This document shows, piece after piece, positions 46,754 to 55,773 of a stretch of 64,000 nt of DNA. Both the position numbers and the translations under genes were made by a program. The stretch comes from Bacteroidota bacterium (lineage in GTDB: Bacteria > Bacteroidota > Bacteroidia > J057 > JADKCL01): assembly GCA_016718825.1 (NCBI GenBank), contig JADKCL010000009.1, positions 124,001 through 188,000 of the forward strand, read 5' to 3'. Position 1 is the stretch's first letter. Each line of letters opens with the position of its first letter. Below the pieces are notes generated by a model. That model was not told where the DNA came from, did no database searches, and saw only the letters and a program-made list of their open reading frames with translations.

Positions 46754-48888
46754 TGCCTGATTCCTTTCATGCTCAAGGCAATGCGTTTGCGCACCTTGTC
46801 CACTTCCACCACCCTGACCATCACTTTTTGTTGCACCTTGACGACCTCGGCCGGGTCACGTACAAATCGATCCGCCATTTCCGAAATATGGACCATTCCG
46901 TCTTGATGAACGCCGATATCGACAAATGCGCCAAATCGGGTAATATTGGTCACCACGCCCGGTAATTCCATGCCTTCTTCAAGGTCCGCGATCGCATTGA
47001 TGCCCTCCTTGAATTGCAAGGCCTCAAATTCGGCGCGGGGATCGCGTCCCGGCTTGGCCAATTCCTTGAGAATGTCCTTCAAAGTTGGCATTCCGACCTC
47101 GGCTGTGACATATTTTTCCAGTTTGATCTGCTTCCGAATCTCCTCTTTTTGCATCAGATCAGCGACGGTGCAATTGAGGTCCTTGGCCATACGGTCTACA
47201 ATCGGATAACTTTCCGGGTGCACCGCCGAGGTATCCAAAGGATTGGCTGCCCCGCGGATGCGCAAAAATCCTGCGGCCTGCTGATAAGCCTTTTCGCCAA
47301 GGCGTGGCACCTTGAGCAACGCCGAGCGGCTTTTAAAGGGACCATTTTTCTCGCGGTAGCTCACGATATTGGCTGCAAGAGAAGGTCCGAGTCCGGACAC
47401 GTAGGTCAGCAATTGTTTGCTTGCAGTGTTCAATTCGACGCCGACGCCATTCACGCAGCTTTCCACGACGTCATCGAGACTGCCCTTGAGCAAGTTTTGG
47501 TCGACATCGTGTTGATATTGGCCGACACCGATGGACTTTGGATCGATTTTTACCAATTCAGCCAAGGGATCCATCAACCTGCGGCCGATGGAAACTGCGC
47601 CCCGCACGGTCAGGTCTTCGTCAGGAAATTCCTCGCGCGCGACTTCCGAGGCTGAATAAATCGAGGCACCACTTTCATTGACCAAGACAATGGGCAGGTC
47701 CTTGGGCAGACCCAAGCCGCGCAAAAAGCTCTCCGTTTCACGGCCCGCGGTTCCGTTGCCCAACGCAATCGCCTCGATTTTGAATTCTTCGATCAAGGCA
47801 CTCGTTTTGGCCGCCGCCTGCGCAGCTTGTCCCGAACCCGTATGCGGATAGATCACATCGTTGCGCAGCAATTTTCCCTGCGGATCAAGCACGACCACTT
47901 TGCAGCCGGTCCGAAATCCAGGGTCAAGTGCCAATACGCGCTTGGAACCCAAAGGAGCGGCCAAAAGTAGCTGCCGCATGTTCTCCGCAAATACCTTGAT
48001 CGCCTCCACATCGGCCTTGCGCTTGCTTTCCAGGCGCATTTCGGTTTCCATGGATGGGGAAAGCAGACGCTTGTAGCCGTCTTTGATGGCCATTTCGACT
48101 TGCTCTGCCATCGGGCCGTAGCCTTTGAGAAAGAGGCGATTGAGGGTTTCAAGGGCTTGGGATTCCTCCGGCTCGATGCCCATGCTGATGATTTTCTCCT
48201 TTTCCGCGCGGCGCATGGCCAAGACGCGGTGACTGGGCGCCTTGGCGAGGCTTTCCTCCCAATGGAAATAATCGCGGTATTTGGCACCTTCTTCCTCCTT
48301 GCCTTTCAGCACTTTGGTCACGATCATTCCCTTGCGTTCAAACAGTCCGCGGATGCGTGTGCGGGCACGCTCGTCTTCGTTGATGCGCTCGGCGATGATG
48401 TCACGCGCACCTGCGAGGGCCTCATCAACATCCGCAACGCCTTTTGCGGTATTCACAAACTTGGTAGCAAGTTGTGCCGGGTTGCCGCCGCCCTGTGCAA
48501 ACAGGAGTTCAGCGAGCGGTTCAAGTCCTTTTTCCTTGGCAATGGTTGCGCGTGTGCGCCGCTTGGGTCGGTAGGGGAGGTAGATGTCTTCCAGTTCGGT
48601 GAGGGTGGCAGCGTTTTCCACCTTCTTTTTGAGGTCGGGCGTGAGCAAACCTTGCTCGCTGATCGAACTCAAAATTGCCTCCTTGCGGGCTGCCAATTCG
48701 CGGAGTTGCTTGTCGCGGTCACGAATGGTGGTGATTTCCACCTCGTCCAAGCTGCCTGTAGCTTCCTTGCGGTAACGTGCGATAAAGGGCACAGTCGCGC
48801 CATCCGCCAACAATTCCAGCACGGCGGCAATGCTGCGGGGCTGCAATCCCGTCTCTGATGCGATTCTTTGAACAAATGCGTCGGTCAT
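46750..48888 (-). CDS. tex: Tex-family RNA-binding transcription accessory protein
   Basis: 712 residues. Domain order matches Tex: an N-terminal helical region (LADGATVPFIARYRKEATG), a YqgF/RNase H-like domain (ALDPGFRTGCKVVVLD; GNGTAGRETE), helix-hairpin-helix motifs (VSGLGPSLAANIVSYRE; LLKVPRLGEKAYQQAAGFL) and a C-terminal S1 domain (MELPGVVTNITRFGAFVDIG). Tex is a conserved cytoplasmic nucleic-acid-binding protein that influences transcription. It is the first gene of a minus-strand cluster that continues with the HD phosphohydrolase, the receiver protein and the YCII protein. Confidence 0.93.
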   Translation of the reverse strand: MTDAFVQRIASETGLQPRSIAAVLELLADGATVPFIARYRKEATGSLDEVEITTIRDRDKQLRELAARKEAILSSISEQGLLTPDLKKKVENAATLTELEDIYLPYRPKRRTRATIAKEKGLEPLAELLFAQGGGNPAQLATKFVNTAKGVADVDEALAGARDIIAERINEDERARTRIRGLFERKGMIVTKVLKGKEEEGAKYRDYFHWEESLAKAPSHRVLAMRRAEKEKIISMGIEPEESQALETLNRLFLKGYGPMAEQVEMAIKDGYKRLLSPSMETEMRLESKRKADVEAIKVFAENMRQLLLAAPLGSKRVLALDPGFRTGCKVVVLDPQGKLLRNDVIYPHTGSGQAAQAAAKTSALIEEFKIEAIALGNGTAGRETESFLRGLGLPKDLPIVLVNESGASIYSASEVAREEFPDEDLTVRGAVSIGRRLMDPLAELVKIDPKSIGVGQYQHDVDQNLLKGSLDDVVESCVNGVGVELNTASKQLLTYVSGLGPSLAANIVSYREKNGPFKSRSALLKVPRLGEKAYQQAAGFLRIRGAANPLDTSAVHPESYPIVDRMAKDLNCTVADLMQKEEIRKQIKLEKYVTAEVGMPTLKDILKELAKPGRDPRAEFEALQFKEGINAIADLEEGMELPGVVTNITRFGAFVDIGVHQDGMVHISEMADRFVRDPAEVVKVQQKVMVRVVEVDKVRKRIALSMKGIRQ

Positions 48889-49294
48889 GCGGCAAAGGTA
48901 ATGAGAGAATGGAGAATGGAGAATGGAGAATGGAGAAACTCAAAGGGTTCGCGAAGCAATGGAGAACTGCGAAGCAATCGAAGAAGTCAATCCCGAAGGG
49001 TTCAGCGAAGCGAATGAGGAGTTCAGATTTCAGAGTTCCCCTGGTCATGCAGAGCGGAGCGATGCATCTCGACGCCTCCTAGCAAATAACACTGGTCAGC
49101 TTTGCGATGAGTTGTGGAGAGTTCAGAGTTAAGACAATGCTACGTTCAGCAAAGCAAACACGATCGTTTAATCGAACTTCCTGCGTAAGTGACTACCAGA
49201 AACACTGAACTTGACGGCATGGCTCCTCATTTTTAATTTCTATTTTTCTCATTTCTAATTTCTAATTCCTCATCCTTAACCGCTTAACTTTATT
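48889..49294. repeat. Intergenic region with dispersed repeats
   Basis: Starts with tandem GAATGGAGAATGGA units at about 48905-48935, then several copies of (A/C)TGCGAAGCAAT and GAAGGGTTC(A/G)GCGAAGC to about 49015. GTCATGCAGAGCGGAGCGAT followed by GCATCTCG at 49042-49070 resembles another common intergenic repeat in Bacteroidota. No gene is seen. Confidence 0.65.
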
Positions 49295-49368
49295 TACGAA
49301 ATAATTCGTAGTAAAGGCTTGCATCTACGAAAGAGTTCGTATAACATTGCATTACGAAATGTTTCGTA
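49295..49368 (+). promoter_or_regulatory. Three palindromic operators for a BlaI/MecI-type repressor
   Basis: TACGAAATAATTCGTA at 49295-49310, TACGAAAGAGTTCGTA at 49326-49341 and TACGAAATGTTTCGTA at 49353-49368. Each is a 16-base palindrome with conserved TACGAA arms; centres are 31 and 27 bases apart, close to three helical turns. They lie 27-100 bases before the start of the BlaI-like gene, as expected for autoregulation. Confidence 0.8.
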
Positions 49369-49394
49369 AGTAGAATTGTTTTGGGAATGCATTC

Positions 49395-49778
49395 ATGGAA
49401 ACTTTAAGACCTACAGATTCGGAGTTGGAGATCCTGCAAGTTTTGTGGGAAAAGGGGGCTTGTACGGTGCGTGAAGTCAATGATGTATTGGGTACGCGCC
49501 GAGAAATCGGCTATACCACGACATTGAAACTCATGCAAATCATGCACGAAAAGGGGCTTTTGTTGCGCGAAAAGGATGGACGTGGCCACGTTTATGCTTC
49601 CGCCGCCAAACGCGAAGTCACCCAACGTGCCCTGCTCGACCGGTTCCTCGAAAATGCATTTGCAGGGTCGGCCATGCAACTTGTACTGCAAACCTTGGGT
49701 GGCCATAAAGCCAGCCCCGCCGAAATCGATCAGATTCGCGCGTATTTGGACACCATTGAAAAAGATTCAACAAAATGA
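49395..49778 (+). CDS. BlaI/MecI/CopY-family transcriptional repressor
   Basis: 127 residues. The N-terminal winged helix-turn-helix has the family pattern TDSELEILQVLWEKGACTVR and GYTTTLKLMQIMHEKGLL. The C-terminal part (ALLDRFLENAFAGSAMQLVL) is the dimerisation region. Such repressors bind short palindromes and are inactivated by proteolysis triggered by a partner M56 membrane protease, here the next gene, whose ATG overlaps this stop (ATGA). The three upstream palindromes are the likely binding sites. Confidence 0.9.
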   Translation: METLRPTDSELEILQVLWEKGACTVREVNDVLGTRREIGYTTTLKLMQIMHEKGLLLREKDGRGHVYASAAKREVTQRALLDRFLENAFAGSAMQLVLQTLGGHKASPAEIDQIRAYLDTIEKDSTK

Positions 49779-51982
49779 AATCATTGGAATCGTTGATCCC
49801 CTTGTCATTTGCCGAGGCCATCGGAACGACCTTGTTGCATTCGCTGTGGCAATTGTCGGCATTGGCCCTGTTGTTGATGCTCGTCTTGGCCATCCTGCCA
49901 ACCGGCGCGGTCAAATGGCGGTATTGGAGTGCAACCTTTATACTGGGCCTCATGTTTTTGGCTCCGATCGCAACATTCTCCTATTGCTATCAGCCTGGTG
50001 CGGAAACCATGGTATCGGCAGTGCCAACTCAATTTCCTGCTTTGGATGAGGCAAAAGGCGTTTTGGAGACCCCGTCGGCTACGATGGAGGGAGGAAATGC
50101 AGGTATATTCGAAAGAATAACTTCCGCTGTCCAAAACAATTCCTACCTCTTTTCAGGAATCTGGATGATGGGCGTACTTTTCTTTAGCCTGAGGTTTCTA
50201 GGTGGATATTGGCAAGTAAGCCGTCTGCGCAAACGGAACTTGGAAGAAGTCCCCGAGGAATTGCTTCAGCGATTTTCGATCTTACAGGAAAAGCTCGGCC
50301 TTCGCAGGAAAATTGGGATACAACTGAGTTCCGCGATCAATACACCGATGGTGATCGGGGTACTCAAACCCCTCGTGCTGCTGCCTGCAGGCTTGATGTC
50401 GGGGCTGACCATGGAACAAGTTGAATGCATACTTGTCCACGAACTCGCCCACGTGCGTCGTTGGGATTATTTGGTCAATCTCCTCCAAAGCACCGTTGAG
50501 ATTCTTTTGTTTTTCCATCCTGCGATTTGGTGGACGAGCCGCGTGGTGCGTCAGGAACGCGAAAACTGCTGCGATGCGCTTGTCGTCAACCTTCCCAGCA
50601 ACAAAGTCCAATATGCACGTGCATTGCTCAGTCTCGAAATCATGCGTCAGCAGCAGCCTGCCTTGGCCTTGGGTTCGCAGGATGGGGATTTGGCAAGTCG
50701 AATTCGCAGAATCACCGGGGCAGCAGCTCCTCGCAGTCGCAAGTTCCATTCCCGTGGATTGTTGTTTGGGCTGATGTTACTTGGCTTCGCGGTTTTGGTG
50801 GGTTCCCAAACACCTACAGTGGTCAAAGCTGCCTTCCCATTCCTTGCCGAAGACCAATCGGATCCCATGACACGCCCCGAAATGCAGGTTTATGTGCAGG
50901 ATTCGCCGATTACGAAAATCGTGATCAAGGAAAATGGCGATGAAGTCTCGATGGATTTTGACCAAAAAGGCAAAGTCATCTCGGCAATTCGCAACGGCAA
51001 AGAAGTTCCAAAGGAGGAAATTGCTACTTATCAGTCCAAGGCAGACGAGATTTTGTCGGGTTCTTTGCGCAACGGGCCTGCCATGCCGCCAATTCCGCCG
51101 ATGCCCAATTTCGGTGCAGTTCCACCGTTTCCGCCGATGCCACCGATGCCCAACTTTGGCGCAACCCCAAACGTACCGCCTGTTCCGCCAATCGGAGATC
51201 CCAATTCGGCGAACTTTGACAGCAAACAATTTGAGATCCAGATGGAGCAATTCGGGCAACAAATGGAAGCTTGGGGCAAGGCTTTTTCCAAGGAATTTGA
51301 AGCCAAGGATTGGGAAAAATTCGGCGAAGATGCCGGTCGTTGGGCCGAGAACCTTGCCGGGCATGTTTTGTCGGGAGAGGAAACTGAAGAAATGAAGGCC
51401 TTGCACAAGGATTTGGAGCGGGTCAGTACCGAATTGGAAAAGACCAAGGACCAGCGTCGTCGTAAAGAATTGGCTGCTGAGCAGGAAAAATTGGCCGAAC
51501 GGCTTGGCGAATTGCACGAGGGTGCGATGGAACAGAATATGGGCGATTTTGAACGGCGGATGGAGGAGTGGGGAAAACAATTTGGGGAAGAGATGGAAAA
51601 GATCATCGAAAAGGAGGTCATTCAGGTAGATAAAATGGCCAAAACCATTGAAATTGAAATGGAAAGGGGAGCAGCCGAAGCCGAGAAGGGGCGCGCTATT
51701 GCAGAAAAGGAGGCCGTTGAGGCTGAAAAAGAAGCGGAAAAAGCACGCGCAGAAGGTGCACGCGCCGAACGCGCGGCAGATATCATCGGCAATTCGCTGC
51801 TCGCTGATCAGTTGATTGTCAGTCCAAAATCCTACAAGATCAAAATCAACAACAAGGAATTTCAGGTGAATGGCAGGCAGCAATCGCATGCCATGCATCA
51901 AAAATATCAGCAACTACTCGAGCAGCAGCTTGGCCTCAAATTGAGCAAGGATTGGGTGGTTTTCGAAAAGGAAACCAAATAG
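49775..51982 (+). CDS. BlaR1-like M56 membrane metallopeptidase with long charged C-terminal region
   Basis: 735 residues. Membrane helices near 15-42, 48-70, 125-145 and 325-345 surround the M56 zinc protease: VHELAHVRRWDYLVN (H222, E223, H226) and RENCCDALVV. No penicillin-binding sensor domain follows. Instead the outer part has a Pro/Met/Phe-rich segment of repeated short units (PPIPPMPNFGAVPPFPPMPP), then about 200 residues of highly charged coiled coil rich in Glu/Lys. The target signal is therefore unlikely to be a beta-lactam. It probably cleaves or releases the BlaI-like repressor encoded just before it. Confidence 0.85.
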   Translation: MKSLESLIPLSFAEAIGTTLLHSLWQLSALALLLMLVLAILPTGAVKWRYWSATFILGLMFLAPIATFSYCYQPGAETMVSAVPTQFPALDEAKGVLETPSATMEGGNAGIFERITSAVQNNSYLFSGIWMMGVLFFSLRFLGGYWQVSRLRKRNLEEVPEELLQRFSILQEKLGLRRKIGIQLSSAINTPMVIGVLKPLVLLPAGLMSGLTMEQVECILVHELAHVRRWDYLVNLLQSTVEILLFFHPAIWWTSRVVRQERENCCDALVVNLPSNKVQYARALLSLEIMRQQQPALALGSQDGDLASRIRRITGAAAPRSRKFHSRGLLFGLMLLGFAVLVGSQTPTVVKAAFPFLAEDQSDPMTRPEMQVYVQDSPITKIVIKENGDEVSMDFDQKGKVISAIRNGKEVPKEEIATYQSKADEILSGSLRNGPAMPPIPPMPNFGAVPPFPPMPPMPNFGATPNVPPVPPIGDPNSANFDSKQFEIQMEQFGQQMEAWGKAFSKEFEAKDWEKFGEDAGRWAENLAGHVLSGEETEEMKALHKDLERVSTELEKTKDQRRRKELAAEQEKLAERLGELHEGAMEQNMGDFERRMEEWGKQFGEEMEKIIEKEVIQVDKMAKTIEIEMERGAAEAEKGRAIAEKEAVEAEKEAEKARAEGARAERAADIIGNSLLADQLIVSPKSYKIKINNKEFQVNGRQQSHAMHQKYQQLLEQQLGLKLSKDWVVFEKETK

Positions 51983-52100
51983 AAAATTGAATTTCCATCA
52001 GAATTGTTGTTGGACGGGCGGCTGCGAAAGTGGCTGCTTGTCTTTTTATGAGAAATGACAGAAGCGCATGCGGAGGATGAAAAAGCCGTAATTTGCGGCC

Positions 52101-52643
52101 ATGATTCCAGAAAACTCCTCCGATAGCCACGTCCAAGCCACCCGCGAATGGGTGGAAAAATTCGTGATCGGTCTGAACCTTTGTCCGTTTGCAGCGCCCG
52201 TGGCTGCGCAGGGACGCATCCGCTATGCACTGTCGGAAGCGCGCGACATCGATGTTTTGTACCAAGACCTGCTCCGCGAATTGGATCACCTCATTCAAGT
52301 CGATCCGGAAACGGTGGAGACGACCATTTTGGTGCATCCTTGGGTGCTCAACGACTTTGAAGAATACTTGGACTTCCTGGAAATCGTGGAAGAGGCCATC
52401 GAGGAGGCCGAATTGGATGGCATTTTACAGGTCGCGAGTTTTCATCCAGAATACCAATTCGAAGGCCCACCCGCAGACGATCCGAGCCATCGCACCAACC
52501 GCTCGCCTTATCCGATGCTGCACATCCTCCGGGAAGCCAGCCTCACGATTGCCTTGGACAATTATCCTGATCCTGAGATGATTCCGGAGCGCAACATCGC
52601 CAAAATGCGGGAAATGTTTGGGAATGGAATTGAGAATGGATAA
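52101..52643 (+). CDS. DUF1415 family protein
   Basis: 180 residues, soluble. The family pattern is clear: a start with WVEKFVIGLNLCPFA, a middle TTILVHPWVLNDFEEYLDFL, and a later ILQVASFHPEYQFEG and RSPYPMLHILREAS. The function of DUF1415 is not known; the conserved Cys in NLCPF and the His in FHPEYQF are candidates for a functional site. It stands alone 118 bases after the M56 protease gene. Confidence 0.85.
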   Translation: MIPENSSDSHVQATREWVEKFVIGLNLCPFAAPVAAQGRIRYALSEARDIDVLYQDLLRELDHLIQVDPETVETTILVHPWVLNDFEEYLDFLEIVEEAIEEAELDGILQVASFHPEYQFEGPPADDPSHRTNRSPYPMLHILREASLTIALDNYPDPEMIPERNIAKMREMFGNGIENG

Positions 52644-52860
52644 TGGAGAATTGAAAATTGAGAACTGCGAAGCAATCGACGAAGTCAATTGCGAAGCATA
52701 TCACGTCAGTAAACTCGAAGGGTTCGCGCAAGCAACTGCGAAGCACATCAGCGAAGCTAATTGAAAAGGGAGAACAGCGAAGCTAATCGCGAATCGAATC
52801 ACGATGGTAAGCCCGCAGGGTTCCGTGAAGCTAATGGAGTAGGAGATTGATGATAGCGAA
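52640..52860. repeat. Dispersed intergenic repeats
   Basis: Contains GAATGGATAATGGAGAATTG, several ACTGCGAAGCA and CAGCGAAGCTAAT units, and TCACGTCAGTAAACTCGAAG followed by GGTTCGCGCAAGC, which is the reverse complement of the repeat at 36.65-36.73 kb. No gene is seen here. Confidence 0.65.
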
Positions 52861-52921
52861 AGGAACTAAGAAGATCTTGGAAGATGGCCGAGCGAAAATC
52901 ATACAACCATTCCGCGATCAA

Positions 52922-53620
52922 TCACTTTTGCTGTTGCTGAATGGCGCTTGCACCTAGGTAGTGGATGCGAATCCATTGATTGCGTGCATCTTTTGGGGCG
53001 TCTTCGGCCGGACCTTGAACAGGGGTGAATTGCGTTTTGGTGAGCTTACTCAACTGTTTTGCAAGGACTATTGCCTTTTGCTCAACGGATGGCGAATAAT
53101 AATTCACACTGGATTGTTTGCCCATCCATGTGGGGAGTTCCGTGACGGTCTCCTCCTTGACAAGCAGGTATTCAGGTTCGACCAAGACTTTTTCGACGTT
53201 TTTGAGCTTATTGGCTTGGGGCTGCCAAGAATAAAGGTGCACCAGGATCAAAGCGGAACTGTCTTTGATGGCCAATTGCCCGGCATAACGGTTGGCTTTG
53301 ACCATTGCACTGTCAAATTGCCGATTTTCTACGCTGTGGCTGAGACTTTGCAACTGATGTTCCATTTGTTGTTCACGTTCGGCGAGTTTGGATTGCGTAG
53401 CTTCCAATTCGCTGCGAAACCGTCGCAACCTCGCCGTACTGTCGGCCAATTGCTGCGTTTTCACCTCCAATTCGTGCTGTTTTTGAATCAATTGGAGGTA
53501 GAGCAAAAATCCGCCGACAATCACGCCCATGAGCACAAGCAGCGCAAAAAAATTGAATCGCTTTGCCGAGCGAATGTCGCGCGACGTCTTTGGGTCACCG
53601 AATATTCCTGCTAGCGTCAT
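52922..53620 (-). CDS. Membrane-anchored coiled-coil protein, partner of the TIR protein
   Basis: 232 residues. One membrane helix (FALLVLMGVIVGGFLLYLQL, about 25-44) is followed by a coiled coil (about 45-110) and a small alpha/beta C-terminal domain (NQWIRIHYLG near the end) that somewhat recalls SPOR or LytR_C domains. It starts inside the end of the TIR gene (ATGA overlap), so the two products are very likely made together. Function unknown; it could sense the envelope and control the TIR enzyme. Confidence 0.6.
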   Translation of the reverse strand: MTLAGIFGDPKTSRDIRSAKRFNFFALLVLMGVIVGGFLLYLQLIQKQHELEVKTQQLADSTARLRRFRSELEATQSKLAEREQQMEHQLQSLSHSVENRQFDSAMVKANRYAGQLAIKDSSALILVHLYSWQPQANKLKNVEKVLVEPEYLLVKEETVTELPTWMGKQSSVNYYSPSVEQKAIVLAKQLSKLTKTQFTPVQGPAEDAPKDARNQWIRIHYLGASAIQQQQK

Positions 53621-54312
53621 AATTTTTCCAGTTGTTCAGACCTGAGTTCGATCCAACGTTGTCGCGTAAAAGCTGCCCATCCGCCAGCCATTCCCGCTCC
53701 ACCGATGAGGGACATGAAAGCCTTTTCCTTAAAATCCACTTTGGCGCCGATCCATGCCCAGACGATCAAACCGATACTTGCCACCATAAAAAGCAGCAAA
53801 ATCGCTTTGAAAGCATTGTCCCATGGCGAACCTTTTTTCGTTGCTTTTTTGCCTTGCGTGATCGGGACCAAATCCTTGATGGCCAAACACAAGCGTTCGA
53901 CATCATATTCAAAGCGCTGATTGTCAATCGGATGGGCTTGGCGTTTGGTGAGCCCGTGAAGGTCAGGCGGCAATTGTTCCTTTGCAGGCATTTTGGTACC
54001 GTTGACCAGAATCGGAACCACCCGCAATTCGCGCTGAAGCGCAACGGCAATTTCTTGTCGCACCCAATCCCCCTCCTCCAGCAAACGGTTGCTTTCCTTT
54101 CCTGCCCATCCAGGACCGATCACGACAAGCACGACAGCGCAATGATCAAGCGCATTCTCCAGCACCTCGGCAAACTCTTGACCCGGCTGAATGGTGTTGA
54201 TGTCCTTGAAAATCACGTCTTCATGGAAATAATCACGCAGCTGATTGTACAATGCCACCGTAAAATCGGCGGTATCGGTACGGCGATAGCTGATGAAAAT
54301 TTTGCGCGACAT
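53617..54312 (-). CDS. TIR-domain protein with two membrane helices
   Basis: 231 residues from ATG 54312 (MSRKIFISYRRTDT). A TIR domain covers about 1-145: IFISYRRTD at the start, VIFKDINTIQPGQEF, VVLVVIGPGWAG and WVRQEIAVAL, where E87 is in the position of the catalytic Glu of NADase TIR domains. Two membrane helices follow (AILLLFMVASIGLIVWAWIG; then FMSLIGGAGMAGGWAAF). Bacterial TIR proteins often cleave NAD+ or make signalling nucleotides in anti-phage defence. The coupled downstream gene encodes a membrane coiled-coil protein. Confidence 0.75.
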   Translation of the reverse strand: MSRKIFISYRRTDTADFTVALYNQLRDYFHEDVIFKDINTIQPGQEFAEVLENALDHCAVVLVVIGPGWAGKESNRLLEEGDWVRQEIAVALQRELRVVPILVNGTKMPAKEQLPPDLHGLTKRQAHPIDNQRFEYDVERLCLAIKDLVPITQGKKATKKGSPWDNAFKAILLLFMVASIGLIVWAWIGAKVDFKEKAFMSLIGGAGMAGGWAAFTRQRWIELRSEQLEKL

Positions 54313-54657
54313 GCTCTCGGGCAAGTTAAGAAGAAAACGTTTCCATTAAATGTACACTGTGCTTGTGCCGGCATCACAGATTGGCGGAACCTTGCTTGGT
54401 CAGCGAGGAAGTGAAGCATCTCTAGGATTAGTAACACTTTACGCTGTTCAGCATTTGGTGTTGTTTTTCAGACTCATCGTTCGCCTGGAGGGGACGAACA
54501 GGGGGGTCTGAGGACAAGGCCTGGGGGGGCCCTTTGGGATGGCTGCTGAGTGACAAAATGAGCGCTCTGAGTAATAACGGAGGCTCAGAGTGACAACGGA
54601 GGCTCTGAGTGACAAATTATTTACCGATCAACATGCAATCTCAAGGATTTTGAAATT
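54313..54657. repeat. Intergenic region with CTCTGAGTGACAA repeats
   Basis: Includes TTTTTCAGACTCATCG at about 54464 and four versions of CTGAGTGACAA between 54545 and 54618, some with a GGAGGCTC(A/T)GAGTGACAA form. A related copy is at about 55055-55085 (CAGACTCATCGCTTCGCTCT then GAGTGACAA). No gene seen. Confidence 0.6.
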
Positions 54658-54948
54658 TTAGAGATCCATCTCAAGAAAGGTCCAGTTCGGGTTGATAGTT
54701 GCGATCAATGCCTCTTTCTTGGCTCGGCTTTGGCCTTTCAGCTGTTTTTCACGTGCAATTGCATCGACAGGATTGTCAAATTCTTCAAAATAGATCAAGT
54801 GATGGGCTTTGTACTTTCCAGTGAACCCAGCTCCAGAAATCGTACTTTCGTAGTGTTCTGCCATTCGGCGCTGTAAGTCATTGGTTACACCCACATAGAG
54901 AACTGTGCGTTGACTGTTAGTGGTGATGTAAACGAACATCTGTTTCAT
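54658..54948 (-). CDS. GIY-YIG nuclease-superfamily protein
   Basis: 96 residues forming a single GIY-YIG domain: VYITTNSQRTVLYVGVTNDL near the start (the family's Tyr-Tyr strands), Arg28 in LQRRMAEH, and YFEEFDNPVDAIAREKQLKG with the Glu of the active site. These short UvrC-like proteins are very common in Bacteroidota; their cellular role is mostly unknown and they do not carry a targeting domain. It is a stand-alone gene between two repeat-containing gaps. Confidence 0.9.
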   Translation of the reverse strand: MKQMFVYITTNSQRTVLYVGVTNDLQRRMAEHYESTISGAGFTGKYKAHHLIYFEEFDNPVDAIAREKQLKGQSRAKKEALIATINPNWTFLEMDL

Positions 54949-55106
54949 TGGTCTGGTGATATTTGGGCATCAAACATCGACAGTTTTTTGTTCACTGTCA
55001 AGTCGGTAATAAGTGCAGATCTTGTTGTTGGTCAAGTAGTTGGTGTTTCTGTATTTTCAGACTCATCGCTTCGCTCTGAGTGACAATTGGCGCCTTGACG
55101 ATGCCA

Positions 55107-55763
55107 CTACCCAAACCAAAACTCATTCAAGGCCCGCAAAGTCGCCTCCGAAAAGCTGTACCCGGCATTGCCCGGCAAGACAGCGTCGATGCCGCAGCGC
55201 GGGCAAAGCCCCGTTTCGCCGCCATCCGCGAACTCGGAAACCTCCGCCGGCGCGAAGACAGATTGGCAATAGTAGCAGGCAGCCAAGGTGCTCTGCGCCA
55301 AGGCCTCACGGTTGCGAATGCTGAATTCCGAAGCCTCGGCAATGGCAGGACCCAAATCCGGACGCAAAATTTGGTGCAACAGCTGCTGCCGATAGGCGGA
55401 TTCGTAGGGACCGGCAGGTTCCGCAGCGTTCAGGCGGTCAAAAATCATGTCGCGTGCAGCCTCATCGAGCGCCTGACTTGCGATCAATTTCTCGGCCGCC
55501 GTAACGATCAGCGATTCGGGGCCATTCAGCAACATGTTGAGCAGTAGCGTGGTTGCCACTGCACCGTGGCGCGTCGGCGAAAGCGTATCCACCAAGTTGA
55601 ATTGCCATTCTGCACCCCGATCGGTCCAAACTTGATCCAAGGCCTTCCAATCTGCATCCGAAAATTCGAGCAGGCGACGCTGCAATTCAGGGCGCATAGC
55701 ATCCCGAAACGCCGTGTCGTGTGGCGTCTCCAATCCTTGGCAGACGATGTCGAAGACATTCAT
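55107..55763 (-). CDS. Cytoplasmic protein with C-terminal zinc-ribbon-like motif
   Basis: 218 residues from ATG 55763 (MNVFDIVCQGLE); a longer frame to 55823 would overlap the upstream gene. The N-terminal part is helical (DADWKALDQVWTDRG). Near the end, CYYC and CPRCGIDAVLPG are separated by 27 residues, fitting a four-Cys zinc ribbon. The CPxCGIDxV form is common in a family of small cytoplasmic proteins of unknown function. It begins 10 bases after the gene at 55774 and is probably co-transcribed with it. Confidence 0.65.
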   Translation of the reverse strand: MNVFDIVCQGLETPHDTAFRDAMRPELQRRLLEFSDADWKALDQVWTDRGAEWQFNLVDTLSPTRHGAVATTLLLNMLLNGPESLIVTAAEKLIASQALDEAARDMIFDRLNAAEPAGPYESAYRQQLLHQILRPDLGPAIAEASEFSIRNREALAQSTLAACYYCQSVFAPAEVSEFADGGETGLCPRCGIDAVLPGNAGYSFSEATLRALNEFWFG

Positions 55764-55773
55764 TGACAACAAA

